DNA of 64,000 nt from JAMXLO01 sp963812475 (GCA_963812475.1 CAWEVI010000017.1:14708-78707); one strand, 5' to 3'; shown: positions 45,240-54,763, numbered from the stretch's first letter. Made by a program: numbers and translations. The notes: a model not told the origin generated them from the sequence alone.

Positions 45240-45622
45240 GCCGCTATCTGCACACCATGCTGCGCGTCGGCGACCTGCAGCGCAGCATCGATTTCTACTC
45301 GAAGGCATTCGGCATGAAGGAGTTGCGCCGACGCGACGTGCCGGACGGAAAGTATACGCTGGCGTTCGTCGGCTACGGCGACGAGGACAGCAACACCGCG
45401 ATCGAGCTGACTTACAACTACGGGGTCGAGAAATACGAGATGGGCGGTGCGTTCGGCCACCTGGCGATCGGCGTGCCGGATGTGGCGGGCGCGTGCGATA
45501 CGGCGGCCAAGGCCGGGGGCACGGTGACCCGCCCGGCCGGTCCGGTGAAGTTCGGCACCACGATCATCGCCTTCGTCAAGGACCCCGACGGCTACATGAT
45601 CGAACTCGTGCAGCGCCCCTGA
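45236..45622 (+). CDS. gloA: Lactoylglutathione lyase (glyoxalase I)
   Basis: It isomerises the methylglyoxal-glutathione hemithioacetal to S-lactoylglutathione. The 128 residues have the vicinal-oxygen-chelate fold: MLRVGDLQRSIDFYSKAFGM, ELTYNYGVEKYEMG, FGHLAIGV and the C-terminal FVKDPDGYMIELVQR. The metal ligands His, Glu, His, Glu are present. Translationally coupled to lpxI. Confidence 0.95.
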   Translation: MSRYLHTMLRVGDLQRSIDFYSKAFGMKELRRRDVPDGKYTLAFVGYGDEDSNTAIELTYNYGVEKYEMGGAFGHLAIGVPDVAGACDTAAKAGGTVTRPAGPVKFGTTIIAFVKDPDGYMIELVQRP

Positions 45623-45625
45623 TGG

Positions 45626-46087
45626 CTAACGGCTGGCGTCGAGCGCCGCCTGGAGTATCCAGGCGGCGGCCATGCGATCCACCGCGGTATTGCGTTTGCC
45701 GCGGCTGAGGTCGGCCTGATTGATCAGGAACCGGTTCACCGCCGCCGACGACAGCCGCTCATCCCAGAGTGCTACCGGCAAGCCGGTCGCTTCCGACAAC
45801 GCGAGCGCCCAGTCCCGCGCGGCCTGTGCGGCTGGTCCGACTGTGCCGTCCATCGACAACGGCAGCCCGACCACAATGCCGCCGGCGCCTTCCTTGCGGG
45901 CGATCTCGGCGATCGCGGCGGCATTGCTCCGCAGCTTGCCGCGTTTGATGCTGCCGTAGGGCGACGCGAGGGTCAGACGCACATCTGACAGCGCGACGCC
46001 GATCGTCCTGCTGCCGGAATCGAGCCCGATCAGGCGTTGATCCCGGGCAAGCGAACCGCGCAGGGCCGGCATGCCGAGCAGCGTCAT
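45626..46087 (-). CDS. ruvX: RuvX/YqgF-family Holliday junction resolvase-like protein
   Basis: An RNase H-fold nuclease, also implicated in 16S rRNA processing. The 153 residues begin RLIGLDSGSRTIGVALSD (first acidic site) and contain GGIVVGLPLSMDG, LWDERLSS and AVDRMAAAWILQ. I choose the ATG at 46087. Long in-frame extensions upstream do not resemble the family. It lies next to gatCAB, as in many alphaproteobacteria. Confidence 0.93.
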   Translation of the reverse strand: MTLLGMPALRGSLARDQRLIGLDSGSRTIGVALSDVRLTLASPYGSIKRGKLRSNAAAIAEIARKEGAGGIVVGLPLSMDGTVGPAAQAARDWALALSEATGLPVALWDERLSSAAVNRFLINQADLSRGKRNTAVDRMAAAWILQAALDASR

Positions 46088-46369
46088 GGGCCGTGAAATG
46101 CATCGACGAGATCGGGGTTGTTCATGGTGTGACGGCAGTCGGAACCATTTTGGACCGTATGAAGGGAATTGCATCCGCGGCGAGGGTTTTTGGCAAGGCC
46201 GCGGCATTTCCGGGCCGTTGACAGACAGCAAGATCGCAGGCAATTTTGTGCGCAACGGGGAATAGTTACTAAACCGAAGGTCGCCCCATCGCCATTTCGC
46301 AAAATATGATCCGCGAGGGGGGCCGTATCTGAGGATCCGCCGCGAACCGACTGACCAGAGGACCTTCTC

Positions 46370-46573
46370 TTGCCACGATTTCGGTGCTTCTGCCTGACCG
46401 CAGACGATCGTGTGGCATGGGGCCTGCACCTGGAGGCAAGGAATCTCGAAGCCGCAATCGAGGCCGCTCATCGTGCCTGTCAGGAGCATCTCAAGACGAC
46501 GACAAGCAAGGTCGAGATCTGGCAAGGAGCGGATCGACTACATATCGGCTTGAAAACGAAAATTTCACCTTGA
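46370..46573 (+). CDS. Small hypothetical protein, 67 aa
   Basis: Not recognised. TTG start at 46370 with GAGGA 9-13 bases upstream. The product has a helix-rich middle (LEAAIEAAHRACQEH) and an SKVEIWQG strand, with a Cys-x-Cys near the start (FRCFCL). It reads like a small globular protein, possibly of the HicB or DUF-type small fold, but I cannot assign it. The 46088-46369 gap before it has no gene I can support. Confidence 0.5.
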   Translation: MPRFRCFCLTADDRVAWGLHLEARNLEAAIEAAHRACQEHLKTTTSKVEIWQGADRLHIGLKTKISP

Positions 46574-46625
46574 TTCATGGCCCGGATTTACGCCTTTCTT
46601 ACACAAGCCGTGCAAGATAGGGCCC

Positions 46626-46814
46626 ATGAGAACAAATCCGCACTGCCCTGCCGACCTCACGGTCCAGCAGATCCTGGAGCGGGAACGGAGCCTTCGGATC
46701 ATGGCCTCGACCGCCCTGACAGTCGAGGAGTTGACCGCCTTGCTTGTTCTGGTGGAACATTACGCATCACTCGCCACGGAACGTCAAATTCAGAGCGAGG
46801 CGCAGCGCCGCTGA
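46626..46814 (+). CDS. Small hypothetical protein, 62 aa
   Basis: Not recognised. It has a short helical composition (DLTVQQILERERSLRIM, LTVEELTALLVLVEHYASL) and no motif. The ribosome site is weak. It lies between the previous small gene and gatC on the same strand. It could be a real small protein or a chance frame. Confidence 0.45.
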   Translation: MRTNPHCPADLTVQQILERERSLRIMASTALTVEELTALLVLVEHYASLATERQIQSEAQRR

Positions 46815-46979
46815 CGCCGCCGGCGTCATCGATTCCCTCATGATCGATCGTGCCGGGTATCCACCAATTCAAGACGGACCTGTGATGTGGCCACCGCCGG
46901 TGCTGTCGGCTCCGGTTGAACCGGGCCATTGTGGCCGGTATGGTCCCGGCGGCTCTCCCCGAACAGGATTACACGCGTC

Positions 46980-47267
46980 ATGTCGCTCGATCTCGCGACC
47001 ATCCGCCGCATCGCCACGCTGGCCCGCATCCACGTCGAGGATGCCGACCTGCCCACGCTGCGGACCGAACTGAACGGCATTCTGGGGTGGATCGAGCAGC
47101 TCAATGAGGTGAATGTGGACGGCATCGAGCCGCTGGCCGGTGCCGCCCAGATGGCGCTGAAGATGCGCGAGGACGTGGTGACCGATGGCGGCTATCCCGA
47201 GCAGGTGCTGGCCAATGCGCCGGAGCGGGCAGGGGACTTCTTCGTCGTCCCGAAGGTGGTCGAGTGA
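46980..47267 (+). CDS. gatC: Asp-tRNA(Asn)/Glu-tRNA(Gln) amidotransferase subunit C
   Basis: The small linker subunit that stabilises GatAB. The 95 residues start at the ATG at 46980: LATIRRIATLARIHVEDADL, LNGILGWIEQLNEVNVDGIE and REDVVTDGGYPEQVLANAP, family features. The stop is immediately followed by a palindrome, then gatA. Confidence 0.96.
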   Translation: MSLDLATIRRIATLARIHVEDADLPTLRTELNGILGWIEQLNEVNVDGIEPLAGAAQMALKMREDVVTDGGYPEQVLANAPERAGDFFVVPKVVE

Positions 47268-47289
47268 TGGCCGGATCATCTCCGGCCAT
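47267..47289. repeat. Single palindromic REP-like unit
   Basis: ATGGCCGG ATCATCT CCGGCCAT, a single unit of the kind paired at 2171 and 10774, lying between gatC and gatA. Confidence 0.6.
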
Positions 47290-47325
47290 GACGGATGAGG
47301 ATCGGGCTGACACCCGAGATCACGT

Positions 47326-48807
47326 ATGAGCCTCACCGACCTCACGATCGCCGCGGCGCGCGACAGGCTGCGGGCCAGGCAGTTCACCGCGCGCGAACTC
47401 ACCGAGGCGCATCTGGCCGCGATCGCCGCGCTCAATCCGCGGCTCAATGCGTTCATCACGGTGACCGGCGAAGGCGCGCTGGCCCAGGCAGACGCGGCCG
47501 ATGCGGCACTCGCGCGGGGAGAATTCGCGCCACTCACCGGCATCCCGCTGGCGATCAAGGATCTGTTCTGCACCGAGGGCGTGCGCACCACGGCCGGCAG
47601 CCGCATCCTGGAGCCATTCATCCCGCCCTATGAAAGTACCGTCAGCGCCAACCTCCTGCGTGACGGCGCAGTGTTCCTCGGCAAGTCGAACATGGACGAA
47701 TTTGCCATGGGCTCGTCGAACATGACATCGGGCTACGGCGCGGTGACAAATCCCTGGCAGCGCCGGCAGGACACGACCGCGGTGCTGGTGCCAGGCGGGT
47801 CGTCGGGCGGTTCGGCGGCGGCGGTGTCGGCGCGGATCGCGATGGGGGCGACCGGGACCGACACCGGCGGCTCGATCCGCCAGCCCGCCTCGTTTTGTGG
47901 CGTCGTGGGCGTGAAGCCGACCTACGGGCGGTGCTCGCGCTGGGGGGTGGTGGCGTTCGCGTCGTCGCTCGATCATCCCGGCCCGTTCGCGCGCACGGTG
48001 CGCGACTGCGCGATCCTGCTGGGTTCGATGGCCGGGCATGATCCGAAGGATTCCACCAGCGCGGATGTCCAGGTGCCGGACTTCGAGGCCGCCTGCCGAC
48101 GCGACGTGAAGGGTCTGCGCATCGGCGTGCCGCGCGAGTACCGCATGGACGGGATGCCGGACGACATCGAGCGACTGTGGCAGCAGGGGCTGGGCTGGCT
48201 GCGCGATGCGGGCGCGGAGATCATCGACGTGTCGCTGCCGCACACAAAATACGGGCTCACCACCTACTACATCGTTGCGCCAGCCGAGGCATCGTCGAAC
48301 CTGGCGCGCTACGACGGCGTGCGGTTCGGTCTGCGCGAGCACGGCGAGGACCTGCGCGATCTGTATGAGCGCACGCGCGCCTCCGGGTTCGGCGCCGAGG
48401 TGCGGCGGCGCGTGCTGATCGGCACGTATGTGCTGTCGGCCGGGTATTACGACGCGTACTACCTGCGGGCGCAGAAAGTGCGCGCGCTGATCCTGCGCGA
48501 CTTCACCGAGGTGTTCGCCCGGGTCGATGCGCTGGTTACGCCGACCGCGCCATCGGCGGCGTTCGCGCAGGGCGAGAACATGGACGATCCGATCAAGATG
48601 TATCTGAACGACGTGTTCACCGTGCCGGCGAACATGGCGGGCGTGCCGGGGATCTCGGTGCCGGGAGGACTGGATGCCAACGGTCTGCCGCTGGGCCTGC
48701 AGGTGATTGGCAAACCATTCGACGAGGAGACCGTGTTTGCCGTGGGTGCCGCGCTGGAGCGCGCGGCGGCGTTCGACGCGTTGCCGCAGATACGCGTGGG
48801 AGGTTGA
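47326..48807 (+). CDS. gatA: Amidotransferase subunit A (glutaminase)
   Basis: The amidase-signature glutaminase that supplies ammonia to GatB. The 493 residues contain the catalytic Ser-cisSer-Lys triad: Lys in GIPLAIKDLF, Ser residues in VPGGSSGGSAAAV and GATGTDTGGSIRQPA. It forms an operon with gatC and gatB, and gatB begins 3 bases downstream. It shows that this organism uses the indirect route to Gln-tRNA and/or Asn-tRNA. Confidence 0.97.
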   Translation: MSLTDLTIAAARDRLRARQFTARELTEAHLAAIAALNPRLNAFITVTGEGALAQADAADAALARGEFAPLTGIPLAIKDLFCTEGVRTTAGSRILEPFIPPYESTVSANLLRDGAVFLGKSNMDEFAMGSSNMTSGYGAVTNPWQRRQDTTAVLVPGGSSGGSAAAVSARIAMGATGTDTGGSIRQPASFCGVVGVKPTYGRCSRWGVVAFASSLDHPGPFARTVRDCAILLGSMAGHDPKDSTSADVQVPDFEAACRRDVKGLRIGVPREYRMDGMPDDIERLWQQGLGWLRDAGAEIIDVSLPHTKYGLTTYYIVAPAEASSNLARYDGVRFGLREHGEDLRDLYERTRASGFGAEVRRRVLIGTYVLSAGYYDAYYLRAQKVRALILRDFTEVFARVDALVTPTAPSAAFAQGENMDDPIKMYLNDVFTVPANMAGVPGISVPGGLDANGLPLGLQVIGKPFDEETVFAVGAALERAAAFDALPQIRVGG

Positions 48808-48810
48808 ACG

Positions 48811-50262
48811 ATGGGATATGCGATCGAGGGTTCCAGCGGAACGTGGGAAGTGGTGGTCGGCCTGGAGGTGCATGCCCAGGTGATCAGCCGGGCAAAACTG
48901 TTTTCCGGCGCCGCGACCGACTTCGGTGCGCCGCCGAACTCGCAGGTCAGTTTCGTCGATGCGGCATTTCCCGGCATGCTGCCGGTGATCAATCGCGAAT
49001 GCGTGGCGCAGGCGGTGCGCACCGGCCTGGGATTGAACGCGCATATCAATGTGGTGAGCCGGTTCGACCGCAAGAACTACTTCTATGCCGATCTGCCGGC
49101 CGGCTATCAGATCAGCCAGTATCAGCATCCGATCGTCGGCGAGGGCACCATCGAAATCGAGCTCGCCGATGGTTCGTTGCGCGAGATCGGCATCACCCGG
49201 CTGCATCTGGAGCAGGATGCCGGGAAATCGCTGCACGACCAGCATCCGACAAAGTCGTACATCGATCTGAACCGCGCCGGTGTGGCGCTGATGGAGATCG
49301 TCTCCGAGCCCGATCTGCGCAGTCCGGAGGAGGCGGGTGCGTATCTGCGCAAGATGCGCTCGATCCTGCGCTACCTGGGCACATGCGACGGCAACATGGA
49401 GGAGGGCTCCATGCGCGCCGACGTGAACGTGTCGGTGCGCAAACACGGCGAGCCGTATCGGACGCGCTGCGAGGTGAAGAACGTCAATTCGGTGCGCTTC
49501 GTCATGCAGGCGATCGAGGCGGAGGCGAAGCGTCAGGTGGAGGTCTGGGAAAGCGGTGGCGCGGTCGAGCAGGAGACGCGGCTGTTCGACAGCGGACGCG
49601 GCGTGACGCGTTCGATGCGCAGCAAGGAGGACGCGCACGACTACCGGTATTTCCCCGACCCCGATCTGTTGCCGCTGGTGCTGGACGCGGCGTGGGTGGC
49701 GGCGCTGAAGGCGAAGCTTCCGGAACTGCCGGACGCGAAGAAGCGTCGGTTCATCCACGATTTTGGTTTGACGACATACGACGCCGGCGTGCTTGTGGCC
49801 GAGCAGGAGACGGCGGATTTCTACGAAACCGTCGCGAAAGGACGGGATGCGAAGATCGCTGCCAACTGGGTTATGGGCGATCTGTTCGCCGCACTGAACC
49901 GTGAAGGGCGCACGATTGCCGACAGCCCGGTGTCCGCGAGCGCGCTCGGCAAGCTGCTTGATCTGCTGGCAGACAACACGATCAGCGGGCGCATCGCCAA
50001 GGAGGTGTTCGAGGCGATGGTGGCGACCGGCAAGGATCCTGCGATCATCGTCGAAGAGAAGGGGCTGCGCCAGGTCACCGACACGGACGCCATCGATGCG
50101 GCGGTGGCGAAGGTGCTGGCGGGGAATGCCGACAAGGTTGCGGAATACAAAGGCGGACGCGACAGGCTGTTTGGTTTCTTCGTCGGCCAGGTGATGAAGG
50201 CCATGGCCGGGAAGGGCAATCCCGCGCTGGTCAACGCGACGCTGAAGCGCGCGCTGTCATAG
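48811..50262 (+). CDS. gatB: Amidotransferase subunit B
   Basis: The kinase/transamidase subunit that activates and amidates Glu-tRNA(Gln) or Asp-tRNA(Asn). The 483 residues have the GatB core (about 10-300; VVGLEVHAQV, NRAGVALMEIVSEPD, GSMRADVNVSVRKHG) and a C-terminal YqeY-like tRNA-binding tail (about 340-483). Confidence 0.97.
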   Translation: MGYAIEGSSGTWEVVVGLEVHAQVISRAKLFSGAATDFGAPPNSQVSFVDAAFPGMLPVINRECVAQAVRTGLGLNAHINVVSRFDRKNYFYADLPAGYQISQYQHPIVGEGTIEIELADGSLREIGITRLHLEQDAGKSLHDQHPTKSYIDLNRAGVALMEIVSEPDLRSPEEAGAYLRKMRSILRYLGTCDGNMEEGSMRADVNVSVRKHGEPYRTRCEVKNVNSVRFVMQAIEAEAKRQVEVWESGGAVEQETRLFDSGRGVTRSMRSKEDAHDYRYFPDPDLLPLVLDAAWVAALKAKLPELPDAKKRRFIHDFGLTTYDAGVLVAEQETADFYETVAKGRDAKIAANWVMGDLFAALNREGRTIADSPVSASALGKLLDLLADNTISGRIAKEVFEAMVATGKDPAIIVEEKGLRQVTDTDAIDAAVAKVLAGNADKVAEYKGGRDRLFGFFVGQVMKAMAGKGNPALVNATLKRALS

Positions 50263-50276
50263 CGATTGCGCCTGCG

Positions 50277-50993
50277 TCATGGCTGGTCCGTCAGCTTCGC
50301 CATGCGGACGGACAGGTTGTGGAAGTGACCATCGGTACCGTTGTCCACAAACAGCCCTACCGGTCCGTGCGCATCCGCGCCGCGTTTCAGGTCCTGCACG
50401 ATGAGCACGGGCCGCGCGGCAGCGCCAACATAAAGCCGCGCCGTCGCGCCCGAGACCTCGATCCGCAGGTGGGTCCATGCACCAGGCACGAGGTCGGCGT
50501 AGGATTCGTAGCGGCCGGGTGCTTCGCGCCGCAGTCGGTCGAAACCGTAGCCGGGATAAGAGAAATACTGGGTCGAATGGTTTCGGCGAACCTGGTCCTC
50601 GGCGCGGCCGTTGGTCGGGCGGATGTAGAAACCCTCGCATGCAAAAGTGGCGCCTTCCACATCGATGCGGAAAGCGATCCCGACGAAGCCCCGAGCGCCC
50701 GGCGGCGCGTTTGAAAGCGGAGAGCCCGCGACGTCCGCTTCGATAGTGCCGTCATGGAAATCCAGACCTGGAACGAACGCGAAAGTATCCATGTCGGGAC
50801 CGCGATATGCGCCGTTCAGCCGGACCTCAAGGGCATCGCTACCGCCATAGCGGACCGCCTTCACCGTCACGTTGTGGGGTTGCAGCAGGGTCGCGTCCGC
50901 CAGTGGCATTGCAATCGCGTCCTCTGTCGCCGGTGCAGGCGACGCTGACACGGCCAGCAGCGACACCCAAACAACGGCACTCATGCGCAGCAT
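50277..50993 (-). CDS. Secreted concanavalin-like (LamG/DUF1080-type) protein
   Basis: About 238 residues: signal peptide (ending ASPAPA), then a jelly-roll-like domain (FVPGLDFHDGTIEADV, GFVGIAFRIDVEG, WTHLRIEVSGATARLYV, GPVGLFVDNGTDGHFHNL) of the kind that binds carbohydrate or covers glycosidase-like proteins. I choose the ATG at 50993; the frame upstream is not protein-like. It converges with gatB. The ligand is unknown. Confidence 0.8.
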   Translation of the reverse strand: MLRMSAVVWVSLLAVSASPAPATEDAIAMPLADATLLQPHNVTVKAVRYGGSDALEVRLNGAYRGPDMDTFAFVPGLDFHDGTIEADVAGSPLSNAPPGARGFVGIAFRIDVEGATFACEGFYIRPTNGRAEDQVRRNHSTQYFSYPGYGFDRLRREAPGRYESYADLVPGAWTHLRIEVSGATARLYVGAAARPVLIVQDLKRGADAHGPVGLFVDNGTDGHFHNLSVRMAKLTDQP

Positions 50994-51240
50994 GGTCCGG
51001 ACCTCATGTTCGAGAGAAGTCCTCCCTCCCCCGGTGCTGATGCCACCGCCTTCCCTGCGACGATGCAACCCCTCCCGCAAGGAGAGGGGGAGAAGCAGGG
51101 CCAAGCCGACAGCTATGCCAATGCTATACGCGCAGGCTACGACACCAATCGCACTTATACGCCGCATCGCCGATCTTCCGGCCCGCCATGACCTTCGACC
51201 AATCCGGTCCGAGCATAGCCCCTGCCAGGAGACGCCTCCC

Positions 51241-51723
51241 ATGCTGCTGACGCATGTCCGTGCGACGCGCGCGCCTCGTCACGCGCCGCCCGCTCTGCCG
51301 CTGCAACCACCGGAACCGGGCGCCGGGCTGCTCGACCGCCTGGGCGCGGTCGAGGATGAGGACCACATACTTGTGCTCGGCGGCGCCGGCCCAGATCTGA
51401 TGTGCGCGCTGCTGCGGGCCGGCGCCGCACAGGTGACCCATCTTCGCTCATTCGAACGACCCGAAGCCGACAGCGTCAGCCTGGTGATCGTGCCGCAGGT
51501 CCCCTCGCTCGACTGGCTGGCGACCGCGCTGCCGCGCATCCGCCGCGCGCTGATGGTCAACGGCCGCGTTGCGATCTGCATCGACAACCTGCCCACGATA
51601 CAGAACGCCGTCCGCCGCATGTTGTCACTGCACGGCTTTACCGCGATCCGGGCCAGTGACGGGGCGGGACGGTTGGTGCTGCGTGCAGAAGTGCCTGCAT
51701 TCGGCATTCGTCGTTGCGCCTGA
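51241..51723 (+). CDS. Methyltransferase-like Rossmann protein, degenerate, 160 aa
   Basis: A possible class I methyltransferase-like fold: HILVLGGAGPDLMCALLRAG recalls the SAM loop, and later LDWLATALPRIRRALMVNGRVAI the methyltransferase strand 5 region. The acidic residue for SAM is not obvious, so activity is doubtful. It starts at the ATG at 51241 after AGGAGACG. The DHDPS-family gene starts 14 bases downstream. Confidence 0.6.
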   Translation: MLLTHVRATRAPRHAPPALPLQPPEPGAGLLDRLGAVEDEDHILVLGGAGPDLMCALLRAGAAQVTHLRSFERPEADSVSLVIVPQVPSLDWLATALPRIRRALMVNGRVAICIDNLPTIQNAVRRMLSLHGFTAIRASDGAGRLVLRAEVPAFGIRRCA

Positions 51724-51737
51724 CAGTAACCAGGACG

Positions 51738-52688
51738 ATGCACAACATCATCGCCGGCGTCGGCGGTTCACTGACAGCGCTCGCAACCCCGTTCCGCGAG
51801 ACGCGCGTGGATTGGGAGGCTCTGTCCCGTCTGTCCGAACGGCAGATCGAACGTGGCACCGCCGCGCTGGTCGTCTGCGGCAGTACGGGTGAAGCTGCCG
51901 CGCTGATAATGTCGGAATACGCGCACTCCGTGCGCACGGTGGCCGAGGCGGCGTGCGGACGCGTCCCGGTGATCGCCGGCTGCACCGCATTGGCGACATC
52001 GGCTGCGGTTGCACTGGGCGTCGAGGCGGCATCCGCCGGCGCCGACGCATTGCTCTGCGCCGTGCCGCCTTATGTGAAGCCGACGCAGGATGGCATCATC
52101 GCGCATGTCCGCGCCATCGCGCATGCGACCGATCTTCCGGTCGTGCTCTACGACGTTCCGTCGCGGTCGGGCGTGGCGATCACCGACGATACGGTCGCCC
52201 GGCTGCACGACGCCGAGCTGATTGTCGGGCTCAAGGACGCGACGGCCGATCTGTCGCGTCCGGCGCGGCTGCGCGCGCGCTGCGGCGATGCGTTCCTGCA
52301 ATGGAGCGGCGACGATGCGACGGCACCGGCGCACCGGGCCATGGGAGGGATCGGCTGCATCTCGGTCACCGCCAACCTGACCCCGGCACTGTGCGCACTG
52401 CTGCACCGGGCGTGGGACAACGGTGACCTCGCCCGCTTTGCGTCGCTGCGCGACCTGCTCGATCCGCTGCATGCGGCGCTGTTCCGCGAGAGCAATCCAA
52501 TTCCGCTGAAGGCCGCGTTGGCCAGTCTGGGGTTGTGCGCCGACGAGGTGCGGTTGCCGCTGACGCGCACCACGCCTGCGACGCAGGAACGGTTGCTGGC
52601 GGTGATGCCGCCGATCATGCTGGCCGAGGAGCATGCAGCGCAGCAGCCGGTGTTCGCGACGACGGGCTGGCGAGCCGCCCTTGTTTAG
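51738..52688 (+). CDS. Dihydrodipicolinate synthase (DHDPS)-family protein
   Basis: A class I aldolase-fold protein that forms a Schiff base with pyruvate or a related keto acid. The 316 residues have GGSLTALATPF, CGSTGEAAAL, PVVLYDVPSRSG (Tyr) and the Lys in VGLKDATADL. It may be DapA for lysine/peptidoglycan or a paralogue for sugar-acid breakdown. The sequence does not separate them. The start ATG at 51738 follows AGGACG. It converges with the transporter gene, with a 4-base overlap. Confidence 0.88.
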   Translation: MHNIIAGVGGSLTALATPFRETRVDWEALSRLSERQIERGTAALVVCGSTGEAAALIMSEYAHSVRTVAEAACGRVPVIAGCTALATSAAVALGVEAASAGADALLCAVPPYVKPTQDGIIAHVRAIAHATDLPVVLYDVPSRSGVAITDDTVARLHDAELIVGLKDATADLSRPARLRARCGDAFLQWSGDDATAPAHRAMGGIGCISVTANLTPALCALLHRAWDNGDLARFASLRDLLDPLHAALFRESNPIPLKAALASLGLCADEVRLPLTRTTPATQERLLAVMPPIMLAEEHAAQQPVFATTGWRAALV

Positions 52689-53929
52689 CGCGCACGCAGG
52701 TAGGATGTGCGCAGCGGCTTCAGCACGGCGATGGCGAGCAGCGCGGTAATCAGGTCCGCGGCAATCGCCACGGCGAAGACGCTCGTCCAGGTGCCGGTCG
52801 CGTCGCGCAGCAACGATGCCAGCGGACCGCCAAAGATCGCGCCGATGCCCTGTGCCATGTAGAGGCAGCCGTAATTACGGGTGGCGTTGCGCGTGCCGAA
52901 CGTGTCGGTGAGGGTTGCCGGGAACAGCGAGAAGATCTCGCCCCAGCCGAAGAACACCAGCCCGGACAGCAGCACGAACAGCAGCGGATCGCCGCGCGTG
53001 ACCAGCCACAGCGTCATGGCGACACCCTCGAGCGCGAACGCCAGGCACATCGTGTTCTCGCGGCCGATCCGGTCGGATACCCAACCGAAGAACGGCCGCG
53101 TCAGACCGTTGGTGAAGCGATCGACGGTGAGCGCCAGCGGCAGTGCGGCCATGCCGAACACCACCGCCTGATTGATGCCGAAATCCGCGCCAAAGCTCGC
53201 CATCTGCGACGTCACCATCAGTCCGGACGTGGACATCAGGCTCATCATCACGAACATCAGCCAGAAGATTGGCGTCCTCAGCATGGCCCCGGTGGCCGTG
53301 AATGCGTCGTCGTTCACATCGCCGTTGGCCGCGGGCGGTGGCTTGAGGCCGAGCGCGGCGAGGAAGCCGACCACCCCGAACATCAGGCCGAACTGCTGCA
53401 ATGTGGCCTGGTAGCCCGCGCTGGCGAGCGAACTCGCGATCGGAAATGTGGTGACGATCGCACCCATGCCGTAGCCGGCGGCCACCACGCCCGCGGCGAA
53501 ACCGCGCCGATCCGGAAACCAGCCGACCATCTGCCCGACGACGCCGATATAGACGATGCCCGTGCCAAGCCCGCCGATCACGCCATAGGTGAGGTAGAGC
53601 ATCAGAAGCGAGCCGGCCTGTGCGGCGAGGATCCAGGACAGTCCGGTGAGCACCGCGCCCAGTGCTATGAGCCGGCGCGGGCCGAAGCGGTCCACCAGAT
53701 AGCCCTGGAACGGCGAGAAGAAGGTCTGCAGCACGATCAGCAGCGAGAAAGTCACCTGCAACGCGGCCGGCGCGACGCCGAGTGCACCACCAAGCGGCTT
53801 GGTGAACAGCGTCCAGACGTATTGCGGGCTGGAGATCGCCATCATGCAGATCAGGCCCAGCGCCAGTTGGATCCAGCGCGTCGCGGGATGGGCGAGCGGG
53901 ATGGGAATGCTGACCGCGGATTCGCTCAC
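52685..53929 (-). CDS. MFS transporter, oxalate/formate antiporter-like (OxlT)
   Basis: A 12-helix inner-membrane protein, about 414 residues, with features of the OxlT group: RWIQLALGLICMMAISSPQY, SLLIVLQTFFSPFQGYLVDR, GLGTGIVYIGVVGQMVGWF and RFTNGLTRPFFGWVSDRIGR. I choose the GTG at 53929, preceded by AGGAGA. The substrate may be oxalate/formate or another monocarboxylate. With methylotrophy genes in the window, formate handling is a plausible reading but not shown. Confidence 0.88.
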   Translation of the reverse strand: MSESAVSIPIPLAHPATRWIQLALGLICMMAISSPQYVWTLFTKPLGGALGVAPAALQVTFSLLIVLQTFFSPFQGYLVDRFGPRRLIALGAVLTGLSWILAAQAGSLLMLYLTYGVIGGLGTGIVYIGVVGQMVGWFPDRRGFAAGVVAAGYGMGAIVTTFPIASSLASAGYQATLQQFGLMFGVVGFLAALGLKPPPAANGDVNDDAFTATGAMLRTPIFWLMFVMMSLMSTSGLMVTSQMASFGADFGINQAVVFGMAALPLALTVDRFTNGLTRPFFGWVSDRIGRENTMCLAFALEGVAMTLWLVTRGDPLLFVLLSGLVFFGWGEIFSLFPATLTDTFGTRNATRNYGCLYMAQGIGAIFGGPLASLLRDATGTWTSVFAVAIAADLITALLAIAVLKPLRTSYLRAR

Positions 53930-54136
53930 TGGGCTCGTCTCCTGATGGCAATGACCGGACACCGGGTTGCAAGCAGCAGGCCACGCTGGCGGACCGATGC
54001 CGGCGGCCGGTTGCTCATGAAGTGATCAGCTTCGTCGGCGGAATGCCCGGATTGCAGCCGGATGGCGGAGTGGCGGTTGCGGACGGGCTTCGCGTCGGGG
54101 ACAATCCGCGCCGAACAGCATGTCGCGGAGACAACC

Positions 54137-54763
54137 ATGCCCATCGAACTGTACACCTGGAACACGCCGAACGGCCGCAAGATCAGCGTGGCGCTCGAGG
54201 AGATGGGACTTCCCTACAATGTCCATCCGGTAAACATCGGCAAGGGCGAGCAGTTCAACCCCGACTTCCTGAAGATCAGCCCGAACAACCGCATCCCCGC
54301 AATCATCGATCCAGAAGGTCCGGGCGGCACGCCGATCAGCGTGTTCGAGTCGGGCGCGATCCTGATCTACCTCGGGGTAAAGTCCGGAAAATTCTATCCG
54401 TCCGAGCTGCGCGCGCAGGTTCCGGTGTTGGAATGGCTGATGTGGCAGATGGGGGGGTTCGGCCCGATGCCCGGACAGGTCCACCACTTCCTGCAGGTGG
54501 AGAACGAGCAGGACCGGCGCTACGGCCTCGACCGTTACATGAAGGAGACGCAGCGTCTGTACGGTGTGCTGGACAAGCGACTGTCGCAGGCGGAATTCGT
54601 CGGTGGCCCGGTCTCGATCGCAGACTTCGCGATCCTTGGCTGGGCCTGGCGGCATGAGCGCCACAAGGTGGATCTGGGCGAATTTCCGAATGTGAAGCGC
54701 TGGTACGAGGCCATGATGGCCCGTCCCGGCACCAAGCGGGGCTTCGAGGTCGCCCTGAGCTGA
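54137..54763 (+). CDS. Glutathione S-transferase (YfcG/Ure2p-like)
   Basis: About 208 residues: a thioredoxin-like N-terminal domain (about 1-80; IELYTWNTPNGRKISVALEE, SPNNRIPAIIDPEG, SVFESGAILIYL) and the helical C-terminal domain (about 90-200; EQDRRYGLDRYMKETQRLYG, VSIADFAILGWAW). The TWNTPNGRK signature is that of the disulfide-bond reductase YfcG/Ure2p group. It starts at the ATG at 54137, behind GGAGACA. Confidence 0.94.
   Translation: MPIELYTWNTPNGRKISVALEEMGLPYNVHPVNIGKGEQFNPDFLKISPNNRIPAIIDPEGPGGTPISVFESGAILIYLGVKSGKFYPSELRAQVPVLEWLMWQMGGFGPMPGQVHHFLQVENEQDRRYGLDRYMKETQRLYGVLDKRLSQAEFVGGPVSIADFAILGWAWRHERHKVDLGEFPNVKRWYEAMMARPGTKRGFEVALS

Noticed and set aside
47320..49758. 812-codon minus-strand frame over gatA and gatB
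   Set aside because: GatA and GatB are unmistakable on the plus strand; the antisense frame has no family features.
52535..54025. 496-codon plus-strand frame over the OxlT-like gene
   Set aside because: His/Arg/Glu-rich mirror of a membrane protein on the other strand.
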